From NCBI RefSeq assembly GCF_007860185.1, contig NZ_SJPY01000002.1, positions 775,775-839,774 of the forward strand: 64,000 bases of DNA, given 5' to 3'. A program made the position numbers and the translations under genes. Below the pieces are notes generated by a model. It was not told the origin of the DNA. It was given only the letters and a program-made list of their open reading frames with translations, and ran no database searches. This DNA is from Novipirellula aureliae (lineage in GTDB: Bacteria; Planctomycetota; Planctomycetia; Pirellulales; Pirellulaceae). Numbering within the stretch: position 1 is the first letter of the stretch; each line of letters begins with the position of its first letter. Positions 17,188-28,400 of the stretch are shown one piece after another.

Positions 17188-19596
17188 CTACCAATCGAAT
17201 GCAACTCGTTCACCGGCAGCCAACTCGACGACTTTTTCTTTTCCGTTACAAACCAGAGTTGTCTTTCCTCCACTTTTGGCCAGCACGGTTACTTTCTGAA
17301 GTTGACCGTTACTCCAATCCATTGACACTTCGAAACCACCACGGGCACACAAACCTTCTACCGAGCCTTCTTCCCAAGCATCAGGTAGGGCAGGCAGCAA
17401 ATCAATGACCCCCTCATGCGACTGCATCAGCATTTCAACGACGCCGGCAGCACCGCCAAAGTTGCCGTCAATTTGGAAAGGTGGATGCGCGTCAAGCAGG
17501 TTTGGATAGGTTCCGCCACCTTTGCTGTAGTCCGTACGCAATCCCGACGGCTCAACAAACTGAAGCAACTCACGGTACATCTTGTAAGCGTGGTTGCCAT
17601 CTCGCAGTCTTGCCCACAAATTGATCCGCCACCCCTTCGACCAACCTGTCGATTCGTCACCCTTAATTTCAAGGGTCTTTCTACAGGCCGCGGCCAATTC
17701 GGGAGTCGACGCAGGCGTAATATGATTTCCAGGGTGCAATCCAAACAAATGCGACTGGTGACGATGCTGAGGATCGGAGTCGTCCCAATCGTGATACCAC
17801 TCTTGTAGATTCCCTTTCTTGCCAATTTGATAGGGGTGCATCTGTGCCAGTGCCTGTTCCAATTCAGCTCGAAACTCCGCATCAACATCCAGCACTTTGG
17901 AGGCTTCGATCATCTGCAAGAAGCTTTCCCGAATCATGGCGAGGTCAGCCGTTCCGCCGTACAAGGTCGACCCCCGATAACCGTCGTTGGTTCGGTAACT
18001 ATTCTCGGGAGAGGTGGAAGGTGACGTGATCAGTTTTCCCTTGCTGTCTTCAATCATCCAGTTTAGACAAAACTCGGCGGACCCCTTCATCAAAGGATAA
18101 GCGTCGTTCTTCAGGAATTCTTTGTCCTGCGTGAATTGGTAGTGCTCCCAGAGGTGGGTGACCAACCAGGTTCCACTCATGTTCCAGTTTGCCCATTGCG
18201 GACTACCGTTGCCGAAATCGCCCACCGGATTGCTCATTGCCCAAATATCGGAGGTGTGACAAGCAGCCCATCCTTGATCGACGCCGTAGAAGGTTTTTGC
18301 GGTTACCTCGCCCGTCTTTGAGAGATTGTCGATGTAAGTAAGCAAAGGCATATGGAATTCCGACAGGTTGGCTGTTTCCGCCATCCAGTAGTTTTCCTCC
18401 ACATTGATGTTCATGGTGTAATTGCTACACCAGGGTGGCTGGACGTACGGGTTCCAAATTCCCTGCAGCGTAGCGGGGACGGCCTTGGTACGAGAACTGG
18501 AGATCAACAGATAGCGACCAAACTGAAAATACAGTACCTCTAGGTTCTTATCCTCCGCGCCATGAAAGTATCTTTTCAGCCGTTCATCGGTTGGTAGATT
18601 CGGCGCATCGGTTTCTCCTAAACTGAGTGCCACTCGACTAAAAAACGGTTGATAATCAGCAAGGTGAGCCGCCTTTATTTCCTCGAAATCCTTCTTCGCT
18701 GCTTGCGAAAGCTGCTCGGCAGCAATCGCCTTGTTATCCAATCCCTCTTTCGCAGGATCCTTATCGAAACCGTTGAAACTTGTAGCGATCGAAACGTAAA
18801 CCGTTGCTTCATTGGCTCCGTGAACGGCAAGCGAATCTCCCGTAGCCGTTAACTCTCCCCCCTCATGCTCAATCCCTAAGTAAGAAGAAAAGCGGGTACC
18901 ACGATTCTCATCGAACCGGACCGGATCCTTTACGTTCCTCTGGATGTTATGAGCAACGTAGTAGGGCGCGTACCCATCTACTTTCAGGGCGTCGCTCGTT
19001 ACGTTTGTTTCGAATTTCAGCAGACTCTCAAACGACACACTAAAATTAAGAGCCGCCTCTTTGTCTGCAGTGAGTTTTACCGCCATAATTTGGTCGGGAT
19101 GCGAGACAATATATTCACGCGAAAACTTGACGCCGTCTACCTGGTAAGTCGTTTTGGCCGTTGCGTTGCTGATATCCAATTCACGGTAATAATCCCCTAC
19201 TTCACCGTCATGTTCAAACTTGAGAAACAGGGTTCCCAGCGGCGCGAACGACTCCGTGAATTTGCCTTGAAGTTCGCGATTCAACTGGTCGCCCAGTTTA
19301 TAGTCTTCATTTGCAAGCGCTTCTCTAATCTTTGGAAGCGATTTGTAGGCATCAGGATTCATATTCGGATCAACGGGCTCGCCTGACCAAAGGGTTGCGT
19401 CGTTTAGATAGATCTGATCCGATTCAACACCTCCAAACACCGAAGCTCCCATCTTGCCGTTGCCAAGCACAAGGCTTTCTTCGAAATAGGTAGCCGGTTC
19501 GTCGAACCAAAGTTTCGTTGGGGACTGCGCCGTGGTCGTTTGCCCAACAAGAATGATCAGCGAAAAACATAGAAAGACGTTGTCTAGTTTTCTCAT
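17188..19596 (-). CDS. GH95 family alpha-L-fucosidase
   Basis: Secreted GH95 enzyme, about 800 aa, with all classical motifs: LVLGNGKMGASVFGG and DATLWSGEP in the N-terminal domain, TLQGIWNP, MNINVEENYW (the N-x-N pair is intact), STSPEN (general acid Glu) and FQIDGNFGGAAG (catalytic Asp). The start at 19596 is an ATG followed by signal peptide LDNVFLCFSLIILVG. A TTG at 19614 is an unlikely alternative. Of the three GH95 genes here it is the one closest to the characterised fucosidase active site. A small GGTAGGT/ACCTACC hairpin lies just after the stop (17150-17167) but has no U tract. It lies 53 bp downstream of the GH141-like gene. Confidence 0.93.
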   Translation of the reverse strand: MRKLDNVFLCFSLIILVGQTTTAQSPTKLWFDEPATYFEESLVLGNGKMGASVFGGVESDQIYLNDATLWSGEPVDPNMNPDAYKSLPKIREALANEDYKLGDQLNRELQGKFTESFAPLGTLFLKFEHDGEVGDYYRELDISNATAKTTYQVDGVKFSREYIVSHPDQIMAVKLTADKEAALNFSVSFESLLKFETNVTSDALKVDGYAPYYVAHNIQRNVKDPVRFDENRGTRFSSYLGIEHEGGELTATGDSLAVHGANEATVYVSIATSFNGFDKDPAKEGLDNKAIAAEQLSQAAKKDFEEIKAAHLADYQPFFSRVALSLGETDAPNLPTDERLKRYFHGAEDKNLEVLYFQFGRYLLISSSRTKAVPATLQGIWNPYVQPPWCSNYTMNINVEENYWMAETANLSEFHMPLLTYIDNLSKTGEVTAKTFYGVDQGWAACHTSDIWAMSNPVGDFGNGSPQWANWNMSGTWLVTHLWEHYQFTQDKEFLKNDAYPLMKGSAEFCLNWMIEDSKGKLITSPSTSPENSYRTNDGYRGSTLYGGTADLAMIRESFLQMIEASKVLDVDAEFRAELEQALAQMHPYQIGKKGNLQEWYHDWDDSDPQHRHQSHLFGLHPGNHITPASTPELAAACRKTLEIKGDESTGWSKGWRINLWARLRDGNHAYKMYRELLQFVEPSGLRTDYSKGGGTYPNLLDAHPPFQIDGNFGGAAGVVEMLMQSHEGVIDLLPALPDAWEEGSVEGLCARGGFEVSMDWSNGQLQKVTVLAKSGGKTTLVCNGKEKVVELAAGERVAFDW

Positions 19597-19649
19597 GCTA
19601 GTAGTTTGTTCCAAGAAAAAAAAGGAAGGTTGACGGAAGTGACGACTCG

Positions 19650-21773
19650 CTACTTATTGTCGTTGCGTAAGCCGACTTTGGACAAATCAATAGGGACAAA
19701 ACCCAGTTCCAGTGCGGGTGAGTCAGGCTTCAAGCGAAAGTCGCCGTTGTCTGGATCAACAAACATCGGGTCGACCGCCAGACTGTGGGCATCGACTCCC
19801 TCACGCTGCATCCTGGTCAGCGCTGACTGGCTCACCTCTGGATTCCCAGCACAGTAATAGATGTTGTAATCCTTGTCCCCATCCTTGGACTGTGCGCCTC
19901 GACTTTCGGTGAAGAACGAAGCTTTCGTACCGGGATGATAAAAGATGTTACGCTTGATAGCGCCGCCGGTCGATGGTCCCTCGGTTAACCTCAAGTAAGA
20001 AACCTCCGTCCCCTTGGCCTGCCGCGCCCCATCGAGAACGTAAGCGATGATGTTGTTTTCTGCACGATTGTTCAGCTTTAGTATGAGACCTTGGGACGTG
20101 CATTTGTAGATCAGATTTTCGGCAATGAGAGTATCCATCTGTCCGCCATCGGTTCGCATACCTGACTGCGCGCCGCTCTCGGCGACAAGGTGATGAATGT
20201 AGTTGCGGCGGATAATATTTCCGGGGCCTGATCCACGAATGTAGATCCCGTTTCCATCGCCCAGTTTTTCCATGGCATGATGGATCTCGTTGTATTCGAT
20301 GAGGTTGTCATGGGAGTGCAGGAAGGGACGGACGTCATCGATCGTCGGATTGTGTGGCACTTGCCCTACTTCATGCCTTCGAATGGACCGACTAACCTCA
20401 CGACCATTTCCATTGATAAACTTGGTCACCATTCCACAAACGATCATGCCGCAGTAGTTTGTGTTATGAATCAGATTGTTCGCCACACGGTTTTCACCAC
20501 TTTGCCAGAGCAGGATGCCGGGTGAATGCCAATAGAGTTCCCCGACATGATGAATGTGGTTGTTGTAGACGAGGTTTTTTTTGTTAACGTCTTTGGTGCC
20601 AGGTCCATAGCCACCGAGCATGATGCCCGTTCCGCCAATATGCTCGATATGGTTGCTCGAGATCTTGTTCCCTTGCCCGTACAAATCCACTCGAACCGCA
20701 CCGCTGCCGCTATGGAGAAAATGACACTCTTCCACGACGCAGTTCTCAGCTCCGCGTAGCCGAACCAAGGCGTTATCTTTGTCTACCACATCCCAGTCGT
20801 GCTGTACCCCCGCATCGTCCTGATCAAATAGATAGCGATCACCATGCATGAAGGTGAGACCACGGAAGCATAGGTTGCGTACCGGAACATCCGTCGGGCC
20901 CATTTCATCAATCTTGCCTTCGACACGGATCAATTCCAATAGCTGCGGCGCCAGGACTGGCGATTCACCTCGCGGCCACAGATAGAGCTTGCCTTCCTTT
21001 GTATTGAGAACCCATTCGCCCGGCTGATCGAGTTCCTCCAGTACGTTTTCAACCCAACACGAATCGCCCAAGCTCTTCATGGCATAGGTTGCATCAATGG
21101 ACGTTTGAGCAACTTGAGCCTCTTCATCGACCGATGCCAGGGGAAGGATATTAATCATCCACTGATGGCTCGCTCGAATGACAATCTCCACATCTTCTAG
21201 ATTTGACCAGTTCTTCAACCTGCCCTCAGGAAACCGTAGTCCCGTGCGACCGTTGCCCGCCGTCGTTCGGAATCCGGCTGACCGTGCGCGTGGCAGCAGC
21301 CCCTCGGCATTAAAGAGCGAGTGAAAGCGACCAGAAACGTCCGCAACAAGAACGTTACCCTGAGCTTCTTTTGGCAAGTCGGGCAGTTCACCGGTCACCT
21401 TTTTCAAGCCTTTGATTTCTTGCCCCGAACTGAACACAGGCTTTTCGCCGGGGTAGGCCGCATAGGTGATTGTCGCATCACCTACCCCCGAATCCTGCAG
21501 ACCGAAAACGACAGTCTCTTCAAGCTGGTAATTTCCCTCACGCACCAGCACAACGATGTCTGTCGATTGGCTTTTCTTCAACTCCCGAACCGCGTCGCGT
21601 GCACGAGCGATCGTCGCGAACGGTCCATCGGCTCCTCCCTGATCCGGTTCCGCCAAGGTTCCAGACCACCTATCGGAGCCACGGGGGGACACGTAAAAAT
21701 CGGCCGTCTCCTCCGCAGCACAGCAGACGGTCCCGCTCGTCAACGCTATTAACACGATCAATAGTAGTTTCAT
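19650..21773 (-). CDS. Right-handed beta-helix hydrolase, GH141-like
   Basis: Secreted parallel beta-helix protein (707 aa). The signal peptide ends near CCAAEE. The mature start FYVSPRGSDRWSGTLAEPD and the following GPFATIARARDAVRELK are typical of GH141-like proteins, a family with an alpha-L-fucosidase and a xylanase among its characterised members. Repeated helix coils rich in N-x-I/N-x-Y patterns follow (NLVYNNHIHHVGE, NHIEHIGGTGIMLGG, NLIYKCTSQG). It is the first gene after the repeat array, 53 bp before GH95, and is probably part of the same operon. Assignment to GH141 rests on motif resemblance and context. A generic pectate-lyase-fold protein is the alternative. Confidence 0.82.
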   Translation of the reverse strand: MKLLLIVLIALTSGTVCCAAEETADFYVSPRGSDRWSGTLAEPDQGGADGPFATIARARDAVRELKKSQSTDIVVLVREGNYQLEETVVFGLQDSGVGDATITYAAYPGEKPVFSSGQEIKGLKKVTGELPDLPKEAQGNVLVADVSGRFHSLFNAEGLLPRARSAGFRTTAGNGRTGLRFPEGRLKNWSNLEDVEIVIRASHQWMINILPLASVDEEAQVAQTSIDATYAMKSLGDSCWVENVLEELDQPGEWVLNTKEGKLYLWPRGESPVLAPQLLELIRVEGKIDEMGPTDVPVRNLCFRGLTFMHGDRYLFDQDDAGVQHDWDVVDKDNALVRLRGAENCVVEECHFLHSGSGAVRVDLYGQGNKISSNHIEHIGGTGIMLGGYGPGTKDVNKKNLVYNNHIHHVGELYWHSPGILLWQSGENRVANNLIHNTNYCGMIVCGMVTKFINGNGREVSRSIRRHEVGQVPHNPTIDDVRPFLHSHDNLIEYNEIHHAMEKLGDGNGIYIRGSGPGNIIRRNYIHHLVAESGAQSGMRTDGGQMDTLIAENLIYKCTSQGLILKLNNRAENNIIAYVLDGARQAKGTEVSYLRLTEGPSTGGAIKRNIFYHPGTKASFFTESRGAQSKDGDKDYNIYYCAGNPEVSQSALTRMQREGVDAHSLAVDPMFVDPDNGDFRLKPDSPALELGFVPIDLSKVGLRNDNK

Positions 21774-21983
21774 CTTGTTCTCTCGGCTCGCTTATTCTTC
21801 TATGGCGGTGTTAATTCTTCGGTGCTGGAATACTTCTCTGGAATGCTTTCTAGGCTCAATCGTAATCGCAAACATTCTACCCTTAAGTTGTCGCGAAGTC
21901 CAAAAGTGTGACATTCGACTTCACTTTTTCCGGACTCACACCTCCGTCACGAATTGCACGAGCTTGATCGATTCTTGACGTGA

Positions 21984-23876
21984 GCAACCCAGGGTGCGCT
22001 TGCGCGACCCCGGGCTTTGGAATCTAACGCCGTGGGCGTAGAGGTGCGCAAATACCGCAACGCGGTTACATTCCGTAGCCCAGGGTCGCGCAAGCGCACC
22101 CTGGGTCGCCGATGCCACCGGCGACCATGAACCCCAACGGGGTTCGACAATACGTGTGCCGATGACGGTGGTCAAACCCCGTTGGGGTTTTTCATCTTCG
22201 TTGGGCACGACAACCCAGGGTGCGCCGGCGCGGCGACCCTGGGCTTTGGAATCCAACGCCGTGGGCGTAGAGGTGCGCAAATACCGCAACGCGGTTACAT
22301 TCCGTAGCCCAGGGTCGCGCAAGCGCACCCTGGGTCGCCGATGCACCGGCAACCATGAACCCCAACGGGGTTCGACGACGCGTGTGCCGATGACGGTGGT
22401 CAAACCCCGTTGGGGTTTTTCGTGTTCGCTGGGCACGACAACCCAGGGTGCGCCGGCGCGGCGACCCTGGGCTTTGGAATCTAACGCCGTTGGCGTAGAG
22501 GTGTGCAAATACCGCAACGCGGTTACATTCCGTAGCCCACGGTCGCGCAAGCGCACCCTGGGTCGCCGATGCACCGGAAACCATGAACCCCAACGGGGTT
22601 CGACAATGCGTGTGCTGATGACGGTGGTCAAACCCCGTTGGGGTTTTTCATCTTCGTTGGGCACGACAACCCAGGGTGCGCCGGGGCGGCGACCCTGGGC
22701 TTTGGAATCTAACGCCGTTCGCGTAGAGGTGTGCAAATACCGCAACGCGGTTGCATTCCGTAGCCCAGGGTCGCGCAAGCGCACCCTGGGTCGCCGATGC
22801 ACACGCAACCATGAACCCCAACGGGGTTCGACGACGCGTGTGCTGATGACGGTGGTCAAACCCCGTTGGGGTTTTTCGTGTTCGTTGGGGACGGCAACCC
22901 AGGGTGCGCCGGCGAGGCGACCCTGGGCTTTGGAATCTAACGCCGTTGGCGTAAAGGTGTGCAAATACCGCAACGCGGTTACATTCCGTAGCCCACGGTC
23001 GCGCAAGCACACCCTGGGTCGCCGATGCACCGGCAACCATGAACCCCAACGGGGTTCGACAATGCGTGTGCCGATGACGATTGTCAAACCCCGTTGGGGT
23101 TTTTCATCTTCGTTGGGCACGGCAACCCAGGGTGCGCCGGCGCGGCGACCCTGGGCTTTGGAATCTAACGCCGTTGGCGTAGAGGTGTGCAAATACCGCA
23201 ACGCGGTTACATTCCGTAGCCCAGGGTCGCGCAAGCGTACCCTGGGTCGCCGATGCACACGCAACCATGAACCCCAACGGGGTTCGACAATGCGTGTGCT
23301 GATGACGGTGGTCAAACCCCGTTGGGGTTTTTCGTGTTCGTTGGGCACGGCAACCCAGGGTGCGCCGGTGCGGCGACCCTGGGCTTTGGAATCTAACGCC
23401 GTTGGCGTAGAGGTGCGCAAATACCGCAACGCGGTTACATTCCACAGCCCAGGGTCGCGCAAGCGCACCCTGGGTCGCCGATGCACACGCAACCATGAAC
23501 CCCAACGGGGTTCGACGACGCGTGTGCTGATGACGGTGGTCAAACCCCGTTGGGCTTTTTCATCTTCGTTGGGGACGGCAACCCAGGGTGCGCCGGCGCG
23601 GCGACCCTGGGCTTTGGAATCTAACGCCGTTCGCGTAGAGGTGCGCAAATACCGCAACGCGGTTACATTCCACAGCCCAGGGTCGCGCAAGCGCACCCTG
23701 GGTCGCCGATGCACACGCAACCATGAACCCCAACGGGGTTCGACGACGCGTGTGCCGATGACGATTGTCAAACCCCGTTGGGGTTTTTCATCTTCGTTGG
23801 GCTCGGCAACCCAGGGTGCGCCGGCGCGGCGACCCTGGGCTTTGGAACCTAACGCCGTTGGCGTAAATTGGGAATC
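21984..23876. repeat. Tandem array of a 228-bp palindrome-rich unit, about 8.3 copies
   Basis: The marker CCCCAACGGGGTT recurs at 22132 and then exactly every 228 bp (22360, 22588, 22816, 23044, 23272, 23500, 23728). Each unit holds several dyads: AACCCCAACGGGGTT with its inverted partner AACCCCGTTGGGGTT, CCCAGGGTGCGCC with GGCGACCCTGGG, CCGCAACGCGG, CGCCGTTGGCG, and CCCAGGGTCGCGC with GCGCACCCTGGG. Because 228 is divisible by 3 and the unit lacks stops in some frames, long open frames exist on both strands (a 580-codon plus frame at 22156-23898 and a 611-codon minus frame at 21936-23771). I treat these as by-products: they are mirror images, Arg/Pro/Trp rich, and have no signal peptide or domain. 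The array separates the GH141-led block from the two hydrolase genes upstream. Confidence 0.88.
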
Positions 23877-24005
23877 ACTTCGCGGGGTTCAGGCTTGATC
23901 GTCGGTTTTCAACCAAGATCCTGTCTGACCATGACGGAGTCGTCTTCATACGGCCCTCTTTCAACGATTCGCCCCTCCTTCTTATTTAGAATCCTCCTTC
24001 AGTCG

Positions 24006-25340
24006 TTATTGAATTGATTGGAGACCGACCGTATTCACTGCGGTGATCCGGTAAGAATGCTCCACTCCGGCTTCCGCCGTTTGGTCCGTGTAACTCATCT
24101 CGGGTAGCGGTTGTCTGGGGGTGTCGCCATTGTACAGACACTGAAACAGCGGCCGGCCCTGGGTGAGTTCGTCGCTTTCCGGCACTTTGGCAAGAAACTC
24201 TCCATCGCGTTCGATGATGAAATAGGACAGCCCGCTTTCGAGATCAGCTTCGGCTGTCCAGGAGAGTTTGTTCCCAACGACCTTCAGGTTTCGGGGTGCA
24301 GGCGGAGGCGTAGCATCCTCAACGCCGGTATCTTTCCTATAGCTCATCCAAGCTTTCGCAATCTTCTGGTTCGGCAGCCAGACCGATTGGTCGATATTCC
24401 CTTTGTACTGAGCGGCCGGAACGGCCTCGCCACCAAGCAGAGGCGCCAGCCACGCGGCATCTTGCGGCATCGGGCTCAGCGCGTCGCCGTTTTTTTCCGG
24501 CAAGCGCGCCGACAGACAGGCATCAAACCATGGAATCGCGAGATAGCGTTGATTGCCGCATGCGTGTTCGGTCAAAGGGTCCACCGCATGACCAATCAAT
24601 CCGCCGCGCGAGCGGAGCGAGCGGATCAAAAACTGAAAGCGAGTCAACACGTGCGCGAAGCGGCCATCGGGTTTAGAGATGCCTTCCTGCACTCCCTGGT
24701 TGCACATGATCGGAATCATCAAACCCGCTGGAGAAAGCTCGTAAGGCTTGTCACTTGGAAGACTTGGGTTCGGCTCCACGGTCACCGCACCGGAATTCAG
24801 CCAAAGCGCGGCGGTTCGCTCCGGATGCAAAAATGCCATTCCGCCCGCCCAGTTCGCTCCACCACTGTGTCCCCACAGCGCCCATGGGACCGATGCCAGC
24901 TCAGGGTGGCCGGACTTCTCACCCAAATCAAAAAGTGCTTTGATGAAGGTTTCCCTTGAACCATTGCGAGGATCGGCCCATAGGGGACAAGCTCCGTCAC
25001 TCGGCTGCTCGTACGCCGGGCTCAGCAGCGCGCAATCATACTTTCGAGCCAACGCCTGCCAATGCAGGTCGAATGCTCCCGTCAGGCCGGTAATCCCTGC
25101 CCCGGCCCCGCATCCATGCTGATGCACAATGACACCCCGAAGCGTATTCACATCGGGGGGAACCCAAATCGAATAGATCACGCCATAGACCAACCCGCCC
25201 GGCGCGGCCCCCGCCTCATAGCGCACCGCGTAATACGGCGGCACCGTCTGAGCCGGCATCTCGCGTGGAAAATCCTGCGTAAAAGCAAGCCCGGCGAAGG
25301 AGACAACGATCAAGGCAATGCTGGGAATAATCTTCATCAT
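24006..25340 (-). CDS. Secreted alpha/beta hydrolase with C-terminal fibronectin-type domain
   Basis: Signal peptide at residues 1-21 (ending AGLAFTQ). The body is an alpha/beta hydrolase: an oxyanion-side segment IVHQHGCGAG, nucleophile elbow GHSGG with Ser159, and a late His near LTEHACG. The last 100 or so residues (PPPAPRNLKVVGNKLSW ... YRITAVNTVG) look like a fibronectin type III-like domain. It may be a carbohydrate esterase that removes acyl groups from the target glycan. That role is inferred from context, as many serine hydrolases share these motifs. It lies 149 bp downstream of the esterase-DUF1593 fusion and 130 bp upstream of the repeat array. Confidence 0.82.
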   Translation of the reverse strand: MMKIIPSIALIVVSFAGLAFTQDFPREMPAQTVPPYYAVRYEAGAAPGGLVYGVIYSIWVPPDVNTLRGVIVHQHGCGAGAGITGLTGAFDLHWQALARKYDCALLSPAYEQPSDGACPLWADPRNGSRETFIKALFDLGEKSGHPELASVPWALWGHSGGANWAGGMAFLHPERTAALWLNSGAVTVEPNPSLPSDKPYELSPAGLMIPIMCNQGVQEGISKPDGRFAHVLTRFQFLIRSLRSRGGLIGHAVDPLTEHACGNQRYLAIPWFDACLSARLPEKNGDALSPMPQDAAWLAPLLGGEAVPAAQYKGNIDQSVWLPNQKIAKAWMSYRKDTGVEDATPPPAPRNLKVVGNKLSWTAEADLESGLSYFIIERDGEFLAKVPESDELTQGRPLFQCLYNGDTPRQPLPEMSYTDQTAEAGVEHSYRITAVNTVGLQSIQ

Positions 25341-25489
25341 CGAGGAAAACCGTCACAATTCGTTTGGCAAAACATGACTCACTGCGCGTCGATAATCAAA
25401 CAAAGACGCGATGGCTACTTCCTAGATCCACACGAACCGATCAATTAACAGGGCCATATTATTATGCCCCGAACCGAGCTAGCCTGGCA

Positions 25490-28400
25490 TCAAGATGAAA
25501 CCGGTGTGACATCAATCACAAGTCGACGATAATCAAACAGCGCCGCGATGGGGTTCTTATCTTTGATTTCGAGAATAATGTGGATCTGTTTGCCGCCCGC
25601 ATCGGATGGAATCGTCAATTGGGTTTTGGCGTTTTCCGGTGAGGAGATGGGAACACTGCCTGCGTACGTACCTGCTTCCTGATACTGCCACCAACGGATC
25701 AGCAGTTCATCTTGGTCAGGATCCGTACTGTTCGACGCATCCAGGTCAATGGTGTCTCCCGGAGCGGCGGTAATTCTTATAATCGAGTCGCTACGGTCCT
25801 GGCCGATAGCCGCCACCGGATGGTGATTGGCCTTATCATAGGGTTGTACGCACCAATCCATTCGACATTTGAAATCGTTATACATCGCTTCACGCCAACG
25901 CCAGACCGGTACGTAGTTGTCGCTATAGGTTGTACCACTTTGCGGATCGGTCCAGGTGTCACTGACTTCGCTATGGGTATAAAAGGGAGCCACCTCTTGT
26001 TCGTCTTGCTTGATATCCTTGTGTCGCGACCAGAAGTTCTGCGTTTTCTCGGGTGAAAACCTGCCGCTCCAACCGCCCCAGGAGGGCTGGTCCACATCAA
26101 AGAGGCCTTTGTTCACCAATCCCATCCAGGGAATGGTTCCGCCTCCTTCCATGAAATTAATCACACCATCGCCCCAGGCATGAAAGAGGCGTGGTGGATA
26201 AATCGCCCCCAAAGCTCCATGCCCATTGATAATGTGTTCCTTCTGCCAGTCCAGTTGACCTTGGGTGCTATTGGCGTAGGGTTGCCAAGTGTGAGGACCA
26301 AGATTATTTCGACTGGGGCCGCCATAAGCATACGTCTGATAGTTGCTGCGAATCCAATGAATGGCAGGAAACTGGCTGCAGATCCAGGCGCCGGCGTTGT
26401 CTTGTGAACCGTTTTCAAAGACACGTAATTTGGCAACAAACTGTTCCACTTCTTCGGCTGTGTGAGTAGCGCGGTAGTCCACCAATGCCTGAGCCAATGT
26501 ATTGGCACCCGCATTGACGACGATCCAAACCGGCCGGTCATCGTCTTTGGTGAGGGCCCGAATAATCCGTTCCGAACCCGGACTGGAGTTCCCTTCCTCG
26601 ACATCGGCAATGCCATATTCTTTCTGTCCGGCCGCAACGATTTTCTTGAGGGCATCCGGCTCGGGCCAACCATCCGCGTGTTTCTGTAGGTTTTTATAGA
26701 CCTTGGCATAGGCATCAATGATCTCGATATAGAGTTCGGGGTGGGTCACCCAGTTGTACTCACCCAATCGGGATCCCGGACGCAGGTACTTGCCTGTGAC
26801 TGCGATCAAGCCTTCGAGCTCGAATTCGTTGGAGCAGCTGATCATGTGGATCATCTGCTGCATTTCGTCGGGCTCATTGCCCATGTCGGCCAAAATGATC
26901 AAGCGTGGTTTTGCCGAAGCCAAGTTTTCCTTTGCAAACACAAGTTCACTTGATACGTTTATCCGCCGGGCATCGGCTACTGAAATAAACCAGATTGTCG
27001 CCTTCTCCGGGGGCTGGGGCGAGACAATCATGTCGTCTTCGATGCGAGCAGGCAGGGTTTGCCAATCAAGTTGATTGATCGGCGTCTTTCCGGTCGTGTA
27101 GTGAAGGGTTGCAGAAGTGAGGGCGGTCTCGCTCTTAAAACGGGCTCGGATCTCTCCATCACTAATCTCTGGTGTTAGAACCTCTGGCAATGGGGTTCCA
27201 GCCTTTAAGTATTGGTCAACAAATAGCCCGATTTCCTCAGGGGTCCAACCCGGTGAATGGCCATGACGCATATTGACGGTGATACGAAAGTTACGTTTTC
27301 CGTTTACAAGTCCATAGGTCTTTGCGTAACTATCAAGGGGATAGGCACCATCATTGGTGCCATTGATAAAGAACATCGGCATCGTCGCGGAACCAACGTA
27401 CATCGAGGGATCCCACAACTGAACCCACTTGTCCTTTTGTTGGGCATTCATCGCCGCGAAATTATCCAGCCACATGCTATTTTCATGCAGGAACCCACAA
27501 CCATAAACAGGGACCGCTGCTTTGAATCTGCTATCAAGGCCTGCGACAATACAAGTCAGGTACCCACCCCAACTGATTCCGGTAACGGCCGTTCTGCTGG
27601 CATCCACTTCATCGAAACGACGGATCAGCGAATGGGCCAAAATAACATTTGCAACCGCATGATAGCTCCACTGATCCTCAACAGGTTGATCAATTGCTTG
27701 AAATTTTTGCTTGTCACTTTGTCCGGGGCCGCCGTCAACAAGTCGCTGACGACGCTCTGGACCGCAACCGCCGAGATCCATGGCAATCGCCGCATACCCC
27801 CTCTTGGCCCACCTTTCAGCCCATTCCTTGAAAGCCATTCCTCCTCCACCATGCACTAGCACAACGGCTGGAAAAGTTTTTTCTCCCGTACCCTCTGATC
27901 CTCCCGTCCTCTCTAATCCCAGAGTGACAGGACTTGCATAGTAGGCAAACACGCGCGTCGGATTGCCTTTATAGACTTCTCCCTGATAGTGGAGCGACCA
28001 TACGGGGCTTTCCTGATCAGCCCACTGGTACTCTGGTTGCCGACTCAAAGCGACCAAATCCCACGGTGTCGTGGATGGAAGTGACTTCGCCGCATGGATC
28101 GTGTTGCTGTCTTGCGTCGCGAAGAGTGAATAGTCCGCCGTCCAGACTTCTTCTTGCCCAGGTTCGACGCTTAGCTGAATCGTATTCTCTGGACAGATGA
28201 CCCGGCCGTTCGACCAAAATTCCAGCTTGTTCACGGGTTTGTCCACGGCAACGGTAACGCCAGCTCCTGACTTCGAGTTTTCGATCGTAAACCGATTGTC
28301 CTCGCTTTTATCGCTGTACCCGTCTAGACTCATGAAGACGGTCCCCCGCTCCATCGCCTTGGTGAAATGTAGGGTATTTCCGTTGACCTCCATGAGTCCC

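Noticed and set aside
21984-23876. CRISPR array
   Set aside because: The whole 228-bp period is repeated, with no unique spacers of 25-45 bp and no cas genes nearby.
21936-23898. Long mirror-image open frames (580 and 611 codons) as real repeat proteins
   Set aside because: They follow from a 228-bp stop-free unit whose length is a multiple of three. Composition is Arg/Pro/Trp rich, both strands are open, and there is no signal peptide, domain or ribosome site.
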